From contig OX639992.1 in the NCBI GenBank assembly GCA_951828515.1, positions 682,001 through 746,000 of the forward strand: a DNA stretch of 64,000 nt, in the 5' to 3' direction. Of the stretch, positions 41,601 through 49,563 are shown one piece after another; position 1 is the stretch's first letter, and each line of letters opens with the position of its first letter. The position numbers and the translations under genes were made by a program. Source of the stretch: an uncultured Poribacteria bacterium. GTDB taxonomy: Bacteria; Poribacteria; WGA-4E; WGA-3G. A model generated the notes under the pieces. That model ran no database searches, was not told where the DNA came from, and was given only the letters and a program-made list of their open reading frames with translations.

Positions 41601-42296
41601 AGAAAAGATGCCCGCAGGCAGACTGCTGAGTTGGTTGAAAGACAGACTGAGCCAATTCAACGAAGATAACTCGGAAAAAATGTCCGCAGGCAGACTGCTG
41701 AGTTGGTTAGAAGACAAGTTGAGCGCGTTCAGCGAAGATAACTCAGAAAAGATGTCCACAGATAGACTGCCTAACTCATTGTAAGACAAGTTGAGTGTCC
41801 TCAAGGAAGAAAGTCCAGAAAAAGCATCCGCGGGCAAACTGCTGAGTTGATTGAAAGACAGACTGAACCAATTCAATGAAGATAACTCGGAAAAGATGTC
41901 CGCAGGCAAACCACTTAACTTGTTGTTACCTAAGTCAAGCCTACTCAGGGCAGATAACCCAGAAAAGATGTCCGCAGGTAGACTGCTCAAGCCGTTTTTA
42001 TAGAGCGCGAGCGAATTCAATGAAGACAATCCATCAAAATCTCCGATTTTCAGTGCTGTAATGTTCTGATCGCTTAAATTAAGGTTAGTAATTAAAGATA
42101 GATGCGCCGTGGTTACATCGTTGGCAGAATTTACGCCCGGCACCAGTGCAACAATTACATCGCGGACCTGCGGTGTGCGATCACTCACTGGAGTGAATTC
42201 AGGTGGGTTGTTTTGCTGCTGCCCATGACTTGTCCCCTGTGGACCATATACTAACAGAATTACAGCGACAATTGCTATTACGATTTTCTGGTTCAT
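38604..42296 (-). CDS. Giant secreted LRR-cadherin-lamin-tail-dockerin protein
   Basis: 1230 residues. Order: signal peptide; about seven leucine-rich repeats of 24 residues (L-S-S-L-P-A-D-I-F-S-G-L-S-S-L) at about 80-250; four cadherin-like repeats (A-P-V-F ... A-E-N-T-x-x-G-V-N-I-G-S-P-V-x-A-T-D) at about 365-765; a lamin-tail domain (V-K-I-S-E-I-M-F-G ... W-I-E-L-H-N-S-G) at about 790-950; a dockerin-like pair (D-A-N-Q-D-G-I-V-N-I-L-D-L and D-V-D-G-D-G-M-V-S-I-L-D-L). It ends with the same C-terminal sorting module as its neighbour. The domains point to cell-surface adhesion or a scaffold. Two cadherin-like repeats are almost identical at DNA level (39.9-40.5 kb), so they were recently duplicated. 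Confidence 0.85.
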   Translation of the reverse strand: MNQKIVIAIVAVILLVYGPQGTSHGQQQNNPPEFTPVSDRTPQVRDVIVALVPGVNSANDVTTAHLSLITNLNLSDQNITALKIGDFDGLSSLNSLALYKNGLSSLPADIFSGLSALSRLDLGNNKLSGLPADIFSELSSLNWFSLSFNQLSSLPADAFSGLSSLRTLNLSYNELGSLSVDIFSELSSLNALNLSSNQLSSLPADIFSELSSLNWLSLSFNQLSSLPAGIFSGLSSLRSFYLGDNSVNLSIVVSLEQIEENQFKATTPTGAPFNIVLPLSVTNGTIDGGVNTVEIPAGSVESELLTVTRTPGTSDAIAVDIIVLPELPTGHYGYSLVEPSGLDADNSLTFAVGIRVPTYDPNTNHAPVFVEGISAARSVAENTDAGLNIGSPVVATDEDDDPLTYGLKGPDAAAFGIVGTTGQLQTRAPLDYETRDAYAVTVIVSDGRGGADTIGVTISVTDENEDPIFIEGDSTTRSVAENTDAGVNIGSAVSATDEDGDILTYSLGGIDASSFGIVSTSGQLQTRAELDYETKDAYAVTVMVSDGNGGTDTIGVAISVTDMDEGIVPVIEGTVIPEVEETPKTHAPVFAGIQTTRSIAENTPSGVNIGSPVSATDADDDTLTYTLGGTNASSFSIVRSSGQLQTQVPLDYETKNAYSVTVTVSDGGRTDAIRVTITIIDVDETLKTHAPVFAGERTTRSIAENTPSGVNIGSPVSATDADDDTLTYTLGGTNASSFSIVRSSGQLQTQAPLDYETKNAYSVTVTVSDGDRTNTITVAIIIIDIDETPPTVDETPRPVKVGGEVKISEIMFGSERRFTPPQWIELHNSGADIINLTGWKLVIQNQNSPDLTGATTRDKPLVNATITFEDDFWGDAPRIWPNDVILVVSNDDSENSKNLTEEQIYDLQWRTDLPLGLWSIILSTEGFSIKLIDDKGNLVDEAGNLEGGVLQWKLPYGQNRGRTREGHRTSMIRRYADGVALDGTQAGGWISAVDVNLTADQRTYYGDENDISSPGIGIVVNEIAPQFTDYDANQDGIVNILDLVFIAGRFGQSGPNSADVDGDGMVSILDLIKVASALNEAAAAPSLHPEIFPMLSASDIRGWLIQAQGLDLTDVELQRGILRLEQLLANLIPKETELLSNYPNPFNPETWIPYRLAKDAFVTLTIYDQRGSVIRRFNVGYQTASVYESRSQAIYWDGRNEVSDRVASGIYFYTLTAGDYSATRKMVILK

Positions 42297-42340
42297 AATA
42301 AACTCCCTTTCCTCCGTCTTTGATAACCCAAGTCATCAGT

Positions 42341-42438
42341 GGTAAACTTTAGAATTAATTGTACACTCTGCACCGGCGAGGTTAGAAACCTCGCCTACCC
42401 GGGGAGGGGAGAATGTTTGCTTATTTTTCTGGTTTACC
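42341..42438. mobile_element. Decayed miniature inverted-repeat element
   Basis: 98 bp with shortened ends GGTAAAC and GTTTACC. The core TGTACACTCTGCACCGGCGA and GAGGTTAGAAACCTCGCC resembles copies 1 and 2, but the TATA ends have changed. It lies upstream of the giant LRR protein gene. Confidence 0.55.
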
Positions 42439-42531
42439 AAGGTTGATTTTTGACGAGTCTTCACGGAGTCCAACTGTTCTGTCACAAAATTCCCGGCAAA
42501 AATGTCGTCAAACAAGGTCCTAATATGTAAG

Positions 42532-42553
42532 GGGCGGATATAGAGATCCGCCC
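42532..42553. repeat. Palindromic repeat GGGCGGAT-ATCCGCCC
   Basis: Perfect 8-bp arms with a six-base loop, followed by TACAGG as in the other palindromes of this window. It lies about 40 bp beyond the stop of the dehydrogenase gene and could serve as a transcript end signal. Confidence 0.7.
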
Positions 42554-42590
42554 TACAGGATGGATATGGGTAGGTATTGTGGGATTACTG

Positions 42591-43652
42591 CTACAGTGGT
42601 AGCGAAATTGGTGCACCGATTTGGGAGGACCGATACGTCGCCTCCGCCAACTCGATACCGTCTCTACCCATGCGTCCGTGGGTTGTCGGTTCCGCCTCAC
42701 CCGCGATGCATTGGAGCCAATGATCAATGCTCGTTCCTTTTGCCGCGACACCCCAATATCGCTGCTGACGCCGTTCCTCTGGCATGTTGCGGTAGGTATC
42801 ATCATCTGGCACAGGCGCAGTGAACTCTTCCGCCTCCGCCATATCATGCGTTTTCCAACGAAGTCCGTTCTGAATCAACGTTGCGGAACCTTTGCTCGTG
42901 ACGAGACCGTTACCGCTGTTCCGAATCTCAGATGCCCAACTCTTCATCATCATACCGACACCCCCATTCTTGAAATGCACGGTCAGCACGGCATTGTTTT
43001 CCACGGCTTGATCGGCAGGGGGATAGGTGCCACCGAGTGGAACGTGACTCGTGAATCCGTAGACAGTGGACGCAGGACCGTATAACCACAGCCAGATATC
43101 GAGTTCGTGAATCGCTTGCTCTACGAGCATACCACCCGACTCTGCCTTCACAAAGAGCCACGGGTGGCGTTCCGGTGAGAACCAACCGACCTGATTGGAA
43201 TACGCCATCTGTAGCGTGCCGAGTGTCCCATCGTCCAATAACGATTTCAACTTCATGTAACCCGGATTGAACCGCATCATATAGGCGACCATCAGGAGAA
43301 CACCTGCATTTTCAGCAGCGGCGATCATTTCCTCACCTTCAGCGACGTTACAACACATCGGTTTCTCCATCAAGATGTGTTTGCCAGCAGCGGCAGCAGC
43401 ACGGGTAATTTCAAGGTGTGGACGCGGATGGGCACAGACATCGACTGCATCTATATCCTGCCTGTCGAGGAGGGCGCGGTAGTCTGTGTAGGCATCGGCA
43501 CCGAACTGATCTGCTTGCTCGTTTGCGGATGCTTCGTTGATGTCAGCGATTGCGACGATGTCCGCGCGTCGCGTCGGTTCTTGGTAATACGGGGCGTGGA
43601 GATTGCGGAAGATACCACCACATCCGATAATCCCGACTCTGATCTTATCCAT
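42591..43652 (-). CDS. Gfo/Idh/MocA-family oxidoreductase 1
   Basis: 353 residues. N-terminal NAD(P)-binding fold V-G-I-I-G-C-G-G-I; the family E-K-P motif as H-I-L-M-E-K-P-M-C; a C-terminal substrate domain with E-S-G-G-M-L-V-E-Q-A-I-H-E-L-D (catalytic His region). Such enzymes oxidise or reduce sugars and inositols at a hydroxyl. The start is the ATG 43652 after AAGGAGG; the earlier in-frame ATG at 43694 lies in a repeat. It lies downstream of the selenoprotein and a second Gfo gene on the same strand, likely one pathway. Confidence 0.88.
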   Translation of the reverse strand: MDKIRVGIIGCGGIFRNLHAPYYQEPTRRADIVAIADINEASANEQADQFGADAYTDYRALLDRQDIDAVDVCAHPRPHLEITRAAAAAGKHILMEKPMCCNVAEGEEMIAAAENAGVLLMVAYMMRFNPGYMKLKSLLDDGTLGTLQMAYSNQVGWFSPERHPWLFVKAESGGMLVEQAIHELDIWLWLYGPASTVYGFTSHVPLGGTYPPADQAVENNAVLTVHFKNGGVGMMMKSWASEIRNSGNGLVTSKGSATLIQNGLRWKTHDMAEAEEFTAPVPDDDTYRNMPEERRQQRYWGVAAKGTSIDHWLQCIAGEAEPTTHGRMGRDGIELAEATYRSSQIGAPISLPL

Positions 43653-43674
43653 CAAATCCTCCTTTTTGCCTGCA

Positions 43675-43742
43675 ACTTTTAAGTTACGGCACACGGCGTG
43701 TGCCTACTACTTTTAAGTTACGGCACACGGCGTGTGCCTACT
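43675..43742. repeat. Two tandem 34-bp repeats with GGCACAC-GTGTGCC palindrome
   Basis: Two copies of a 34-bp unit (43675-43708, 43709-43742) and the first nine bases of a third. Each has the perfect stem GGCACAC-GGC-GTGTGCC. The repeat forms the last codons and stop of the upstream selenoprotein frame, adding R-H-T-P-C-A-V-T. Confidence 0.9.
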
Positions 43743-44471
43743 ACTTTTAAGAATTGGGGGTGTTGCATCGTCCGCTAAGAGTGCGAGTGCCTCCGCGATG
43801 ATTGCGTGTTGCAATTCTGGATTGTTTGGTTCGCCAAGCGGGTAACCAAACCCATAAGGTACTGATAACACCCGCGGTGGTTTCACCCTTTTCGTTATGC
43901 TTTCATCAAGTGTTATAGAGGTGGTCGATATTCCCTTTTCTTCAACAGCACGTTGTATCAATCCCACGGACTGATTGCACATCGGTCAGACAGGGGTTAA
44001 GAATGCAACGTCAACATCATCGGCTTTGAGCATCTGTGCGACTTCAGGTGCGGTTCTTTCAATGAGTGGTTTCGGTTTTATAATCGACCCCATGAAACTG
44101 AAATGCCTATCGTTGAGTGAACCGATTTTACCTTCGTTTTCCAATTCTCGAAACCGATCTAATGGCAATACCAGATTTATATCACTTTCTGTGCCACGTG
44201 CGTCGAAAGCCTTACTTCTATGTCCAAGCGCAAGGACTTGTGTCTCAATTGTATTTGGTATTTCCCGATACGAACAATCGCCACCTATAATCCTATCATC
44301 GTAAGGCGTTTGGTCTTGGAGATGCAATCCAGCAGTCGTAATGAGCGCGACCCGGCATTGGTTTAATTCCTTGTGAAGGGGTGCGTTAGGAGGCGTGCCC
44401 CCATAAGACTTGATAGGGTATGCCTTCATAAAGAACCGGTATAAATTGTCCACTTTGAATATAGATGCCAT
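43713..44471 (-). CDS. Probable selenoprotein of the GrdB/PrdB reductase family (UGA read as Sec)
   Basis: Two adjacent frames on the minus strand, 44471-43986 and 43985-43713, are the same frame separated by one TGA (43986-43988). Joined they give about 252 residues. Around the TGA the product reads A-F-L-T-P-V-U-P-M-C-N-Q-S-V-G-L, a U-x-x-C pair in the position where homologues, as I recall the glycine/sarcosine/betaine/proline reductase B family, carry Sec or Cys. Coding similarity is good on both sides. The ATG 44471 has GAGG at the right spacing. Its redox partner is unknown. It sits between two Gfo/Idh/MocA genes. The C-terminal ten residues come from a repeat. Confidence 0.72.
43959..43988 (-). 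promoter_or_regulatory. Candidate bacterial SECIS hairpin after the UGA
   Basis: Just downstream of the UGA the mRNA has CAATC, loop AGTCCGTGG, GATTG (43977-43959). The stem is short and begins about nine bases past the UGA, with a G-rich loop, as expected of a SelB-binding element. The match is by eye and weak. Confidence 0.35.
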
Positions 44472-44484
44472 AGGGACCTCGGCA

Positions 44485-45510
44485 TTAGCCGTTCGCGAAG
44501 ATGAGGCGTTTCCTGTTCTGACACGGGAGTTGTATCGTCTGCCCGGTTACGCCGCTCTCAATCGTCGCAAACCCGATTTCATTGACAGCCGTATAATCAT
44601 CCCGTGCACAATCGGGTAGCGGTCCGCCGTCTAAGTAATCCGTAATCTGTTTATATGCGACATTGAACGGACCGGCGTTTTCAGGAAGATCAAGCGTGGC
44701 ATTATCAATCAACTCGCCGCCTTTATGTACAGTCGTGTTGCTATAAAACCCTGCCTGCACGCTGCCTTCACTACCGAGGACATCGACAGAGAACCCACCC
44801 CGTGCCCCATGGTTTCCGACATGGAAGCCGATAACACCACTTTCAAATTGGATGGTTGAACCGACAATTGCTGGTTCAGGTTCATAAGGTGTTGGTACAT
44901 CACCACCGCCAGAAACAAACCCGGTCACCGAAACTGGATCATAGCCTGCAAACTGGCAGATCATATCCGTCGTGTGGATAGCGAAGGAGAGCACACCCCC
45001 GCCACAATAACCGATAACAGTTTCCACTTCACCGATGAGACCGTCCTTGATAAGCGATTGGAGACGTATGAGGTGTGGTGCCCAGTGCCGTGTATAGTCA
45101 ACAACGATCGGAATTCCTTTCGCGTCAGCCCCTGCGGTCATCGTATCGACCTCTTCGAGGGAACATCCAGCGGGTTTTTCGAGGAAGATGGCTTTGATGT
45201 CCGCCTTCAGGACGTTTTGCATTACCTTGAAGTGATGCGGTCCACGGACACAAACAGCAACAATGTCTAAATCTTCACTTTCAAGCATCTGCGTATCTGT
45301 TTCGTAGTAGTTTATGGAATTGTCTGGAAAAGCGGGTCCCCACACCTGTTGAAACTCTGTTTGGCGTTCCTGGGACATGTCTGCGACTGCGACCAATTCG
45401 GTTGTCTCGCAAAAACGGATGCCGCCTGTGTGGCAATAGGGATAAGCGTCATCTGGCGTTGAATAACGGGCGGCGATACTGCCCAATCCGATGATACCGA
45501 CACGATACAT
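44485..45510 (-). CDS. Gfo/Idh/MocA-family oxidoreductase 2
   Basis: 341 residues. Y-R-V-G-I-I-G-L-G-S-I opens the nucleotide-binding fold; the E-K-P motif appears as F-L-E-K-P-A-G-C; the second domain carries G-G-G-V-L-S-F-A-I-H-T-T-D-M. The start is the ATG 45510 after AAAGGAG; the longer frame from 45660 is upstream of this site. It ends 13 bp before the selenoprotein start, so the two are co-transcribed. The substrate is not inferable from sequence alone. Confidence 0.86.
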   Translation of the reverse strand: MYRVGIIGLGSIAARYSTPDDAYPYCHTGGIRFCETTELVAVADMSQERQTEFQQVWGPAFPDNSINYYETDTQMLESEDLDIVAVCVRGPHHFKVMQNVLKADIKAIFLEKPAGCSLEEVDTMTAGADAKGIPIVVDYTRHWAPHLIRLQSLIKDGLIGEVETVIGYCGGGVLSFAIHTTDMICQFAGYDPVSVTGFVSGGGDVPTPYEPEPAIVGSTIQFESGVIGFHVGNHGARGGFSVDVLGSEGSVQAGFYSNTTVHKGGELIDNATLDLPENAGPFNVAYKQITDYLDGGPLPDCARDDYTAVNEIGFATIESGVTGQTIQLPCQNRKRLIFANG

Positions 45511-45772
45511 TGAAGTTGCTCCTTTTTCGAGGGTTGTTAATGAGGATAGCACGAATGTGGTTAATTCACAACTCGAATAGGAGAATCCAATTGTTGTATC
45601 GGTTGAATTTGCGCCACAATCATTGTAAAATAGATATACCACTTGTGCCAGTTTGGGCAATTTGTATGTTTTTTATAAGTATACGTGATTGAAGAACAAC
45701 CAATAAATAACTGAAACCTATTAAACCTTAGTCCTTGCAGTGCGTGTGTACTTGGGGAGTACTTAAAATCCA

Positions 45773-48700
45773 ATGCGACTTTTAATATCAATCCTTCTTA
45801 TTTTTTCTCTTACGATCGGCTTTGTATCCGCAGAACCTTGGTTGTGCGGGACACCCCTTCTGCATCAAGAACACATCAATCAACAGTCCCTTGAAGAGAT
45901 TCCGGCTGCCCCCGCCGCACCGGCTCAGGTTGGACACGTAGAACGATTTTTCATCCACATTCCTGAGACAGAGGTAGTCGCCACCTGCATTGCTAAGAGT
46001 GAACATCTCTATGTCTATGTCGAAAATTCGGTGCGTGATCTGTTCACGGATGCCGAAGCAGTCGCTGTCGCGAGAGAATTTGACAACCGCATCTATCCAG
46101 ACGTTCGCAAATGGATGGGAACTGAATGGAAACCCGGACTCGACAGAGACAACCGCATTACCTTGCTGATGCACGATGTCGGCATGAACGAATCGGGACA
46201 GGATTACGGCGGCTATTTCTCGCCCGCCGATCAGTTGCCCATGCTGCCGAATAGCAACCGCCGTGAAATGCTGTATATGGACGTTTACCAGTTCAGAGAA
46301 CGGGATCGACATACTTTTTATAGTAGCCTTGCACACGAATTCGCGCATCTCATCAATTGGTTCCAGAACGGCGGAACCACAGATCAGCGGTGGTTAGAGG
46401 AAGGCATGGCGAGTTTCGTTGAATGGGCAGTTTACGGCACTGTACATAACATTTTTGTTGATGGCTATTTGGCGAATCCGAGTATCTCGCTTGCTTATGC
46501 GAACACGAGAGACACCTATTACGGTGGGACTTTCATGCTCATGCTCTACCTCTATGAACAGTATGGGGGACCGGAACTCATCCGCGGCATCATAGAGACG
46601 GACGCACTCGGTGAACAGGCGATTGACGCTGCCTTGGAAGGCGGTGGAAGAAGTGATAGATTCCCTGAAGTCTTTCTGAAATGGGGGCTCGCGAATTGGG
46701 TTAACACACAGGCTCAAAACAAACAACTCGGTTATTCTTCCCTACCTGACCGAAAGGTGAGTGCTGTAGTGCCGCGCGTTCGCAGTTACCCAAACGAGGC
46801 GAATAATATCCGCATCGACCAATGGGGTGCGCACTATATTGTCTTTGAGAATCTACCTGAAACCTTGGATCTATCCCTAATCGGCAGTGGCTCAGGAAAT
46901 CTTTACGCGACAACACTTTATCAGCCATCCAACGGACGTCCGGTCGTTACACCTGTCCCATTTAACACGAAAAATAGGGGACATCTTCGCCGAGAAGGAC
47001 TCGTACGTACCGGTAAGATTATATTAATGGTAACGGCAGATGTTCCACAGACGTTCCGCTATGTCGCTGTAGATATGCCCGCCGATAACAACGTTGACGT
47101 AGTAAATGTCACACGCCAGCGTGTGTCGGACCCTATGCCTGATGCTGTAACCCACGCCCTCGGTAATCTCACCCAACGGAGTGTTTCGCTGACGCAGCTT
47201 ACACCCGAAACGCAACTCGAACCGAGGACGCAAATTCATCTTTCCAGTGATTATATTGATGTTGCAATCGGTGGTCCAAATGCCTCACACCTTTACGCGG
47301 CGAGTGATTGGGGTCTCGAAATCTTCACATTGATAGAACCGACACACCCCGCCCAAATTGGTGAGATTGCTACGCCGGGCAGGGCACTATCTGTCGCTAT
47401 TGACGGAGACACTGCTTACGTCGCTGACGGTGTCACAGGTGTACAGGTCATCGATATCGCAGTTCCGAGCAAGCCGAGTATTGTAAAGACGATTGGGGGG
47501 TTCACGAACGTGCACAGAGTTCGAGTCGCTGATGACAAACTATACGCGCTCGACCGTGAGCGTGGAATGCTTGTTTTCAATTTACGGGATGTCCAGAATA
47601 TGCAAGCACCCCGCCCCCGACGTTTCTTTCGCACTGCTGGTACACCGGTCAATGTTGCCATCCACGACGGCACTGTCTATTTCAGTGATGATAGACACGG
47701 ACTGATTATTCTCGATCCAAGTCCGTTCGGTGATTTTGTTGTGCGCGGCGTTGTGCCAATTTTATCCACTGCTCATGAGATCGAAGAGACAAGAGGGTCA
47801 ACCTACGCATACATCGCCTCCGGCAACCTCATCTTGGTGGACGTTACAGACGGCGAAAACCCCGAAATAGATTTCCGCCTTAATACACCAGGCCTCGCAA
47901 CAGGTATTCAATTCCGTAACGATACCGTTTATCTTGCAGACAGGCAAACAGGACTCCATGTGATCAATGTGCGGAACCCACAACAGCCACGACGTATTGC
48001 CACACACCCTACATCTGGCAATGCGACCGATATAGTTCTCAGAGATACACTTGCATATATCGCTGATGGAAAGGGCGGCATCCAAACAATAGACATAAGC
48101 GAGTCAGGATCGCCAAAGTGGTTACATCGGCATACTTCTGGTGGCACTGCTTACGGAGTTGACGTTGTTGAAACAAACGCGCGGGAACGGACTGTCTATG
48201 TCGCGAACGGTGTAGGCGGATTGAAAACCCTCGAATTTACAACACCTTATCAAGGCTCTGTGACCAAAAGACTACCCTTACCTACGAATATCATTACTTC
48301 CAACGACGAGTTTGAGGCGGCAAGTTGCACCAAAATTCGCGTCCAAAACGGATATGGGTTTGTTGCCGCTGAGAACGGAATGTACGTTATCAATCTCGCT
48401 ACAGATACGATTGCAGTACATATCCCGACAACTGCGCCAGTTTCAGATATAGCGTTGCATGAAGGGTACGCCTACCTCTGTGCAGAATCTCTAATTGTCG
48501 TTGACAGTCGGGTCCCTCAGCAAAGCAGAATCGTATCCAGACGCGACATGCCGGGGAGTGCTTATCGTGTTGTCATCGATGCTAACTCACCGGCATACGC
48601 CTATGTCGCTGCTCTTGAAGGAGGACTGCACATTTTCGATATTACAGGACCGGCAGTCCCGCGTCTCGTTGGAAGCTATGCGACGCAAGGCAATGCAACA

Positions 48701-49360
48701 GGCGTTGCGCTTGCGGATGAACGGGCTTACCTATTAGACAGTGGTATCGGTGTCGCAGTGCTTGATGTCGCTGAACCCAACACCCCGAAGTTGCAAGACG
48801 CATACGAGAGTGATGTCCTTCCAATCGATGCGACAGTAAGTGGCATCTATCTCTATCTACTCGATAGCAATAGCGTTCAAGTTATTGACACACGCACGTT
48901 GAGAGCCACTTCTCGCTTTCGTGGACTCCGATTCCCTTTTGAATTGAAGTTGGTAGGGAGTACCCTCTACGTCGCGGATCTGTATCAACTTCGTATCTTT
49001 CGGGTACACATAGAAGGCTACTCGCTTGCTGTGGAAGAACCGACGCAATCTGATTGGACCCCGAACGTCGTTAATCCGACGTTAGTCAATCGTTTAAGCC
49101 AAAACTACCCGAACCCATTTAACCCAGAGACATGGATCCCGTATCAAATTGCCTCAGATATGAACGTATCCCTTCATATTTACGATGCTCAAGGGAAGCG
49201 TATCTATTTTAAAGCACTCGGCTATCGTAAGGCAGGTTCACACACCGCTTATTGGGATGGTCGTAACGCTACTGGTGAATCTGTCGCGAGCGGTATATAT
49301 TTTTACGTAATTCAAACTGGAACTCTCCATGCGACTCGGAAGATGCTCATCAAGAGATGA
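45773..49360 (+). CDS. Secreted metalloprotease with LVIVD propeller and C-terminal sorting module
   Basis: 1195 residues. A signal peptide (I-S-I-L-L-I-F-S-L-T-I-G-F-V-S-A) is followed by a gluzincin-like protease domain: H188-E-F-A-H and, about 20 residues on, W-L-E-E-G-M-A-S-F-V-E-W, supplying the third zinc ligand. From about 490 to 1080 there are repeats of the LVIVD propeller type (H-L-Y-A-A-S-D-W-G-L-E-I-F, V-Q-V-I-D-I-A-V-P-S-K-P). The end has N-Y-P-N-P-F-N-P-E-T-W-I-P-Y-Q and A-T-R-K-M-L-I-K-R, the same module as in the two giants at 33.8-42.3 kb. It is likely surface-located. Confidence 0.85.
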   Translation: MRLLISILLIFSLTIGFVSAEPWLCGTPLLHQEHINQQSLEEIPAAPAAPAQVGHVERFFIHIPETEVVATCIAKSEHLYVYVENSVRDLFTDAEAVAVAREFDNRIYPDVRKWMGTEWKPGLDRDNRITLLMHDVGMNESGQDYGGYFSPADQLPMLPNSNRREMLYMDVYQFRERDRHTFYSSLAHEFAHLINWFQNGGTTDQRWLEEGMASFVEWAVYGTVHNIFVDGYLANPSISLAYANTRDTYYGGTFMLMLYLYEQYGGPELIRGIIETDALGEQAIDAALEGGGRSDRFPEVFLKWGLANWVNTQAQNKQLGYSSLPDRKVSAVVPRVRSYPNEANNIRIDQWGAHYIVFENLPETLDLSLIGSGSGNLYATTLYQPSNGRPVVTPVPFNTKNRGHLRREGLVRTGKIILMVTADVPQTFRYVAVDMPADNNVDVVNVTRQRVSDPMPDAVTHALGNLTQRSVSLTQLTPETQLEPRTQIHLSSDYIDVAIGGPNASHLYAASDWGLEIFTLIEPTHPAQIGEIATPGRALSVAIDGDTAYVADGVTGVQVIDIAVPSKPSIVKTIGGFTNVHRVRVADDKLYALDRERGMLVFNLRDVQNMQAPRPRRFFRTAGTPVNVAIHDGTVYFSDDRHGLIILDPSPFGDFVVRGVVPILSTAHEIEETRGSTYAYIASGNLILVDVTDGENPEIDFRLNTPGLATGIQFRNDTVYLADRQTGLHVINVRNPQQPRRIATHPTSGNATDIVLRDTLAYIADGKGGIQTIDISESGSPKWLHRHTSGGTAYGVDVVETNARERTVYVANGVGGLKTLEFTTPYQGSVTKRLPLPTNIITSNDEFEAASCTKIRVQNGYGFVAAENGMYVINLATDTIAVHIPTTAPVSDIALHEGYAYLCAESLIVVDSRVPQQSRIVSRRDMPGSAYRVVIDANSPAYAYVAALEGGLHIFDITGPAVPRLVGSYATQGNATGVALADERAYLLDSGIGVAVLDVAEPNTPKLQDAYESDVLPIDATVSGIYLYLLDSNSVQVIDTRTLRATSRFRGLRFPFELKLVGSTLYVADLYQLRIFRVHIEGYSLAVEEPTQSDWTPNVVNPTLVNRLSQNYPNPFNPETWIPYQIASDMNVSLHIYDAQGKRIYFKALGYRKAGSHTAYWDGRNATGESVASGIYFYVIQTGTLHATRKMLIKR

Positions 49361-49563
49361 ATTTTCCACACTGGCTTTGGACAATTTTTGTGGTATAGAA
49401 AGCCGTCCTAATCTTTTGACATACTCTTCAAGCAGCCATACGGAAAAAAATTTTGTAACGCCAATAGACAAAAAACGTTAAATGGCTTAATCCAATACCA
49501 TACTATTAAATAAACTCTTGATCGGTCTTATTTTTTAGATTTGCCTGCAAGGAGAAGCACAAC

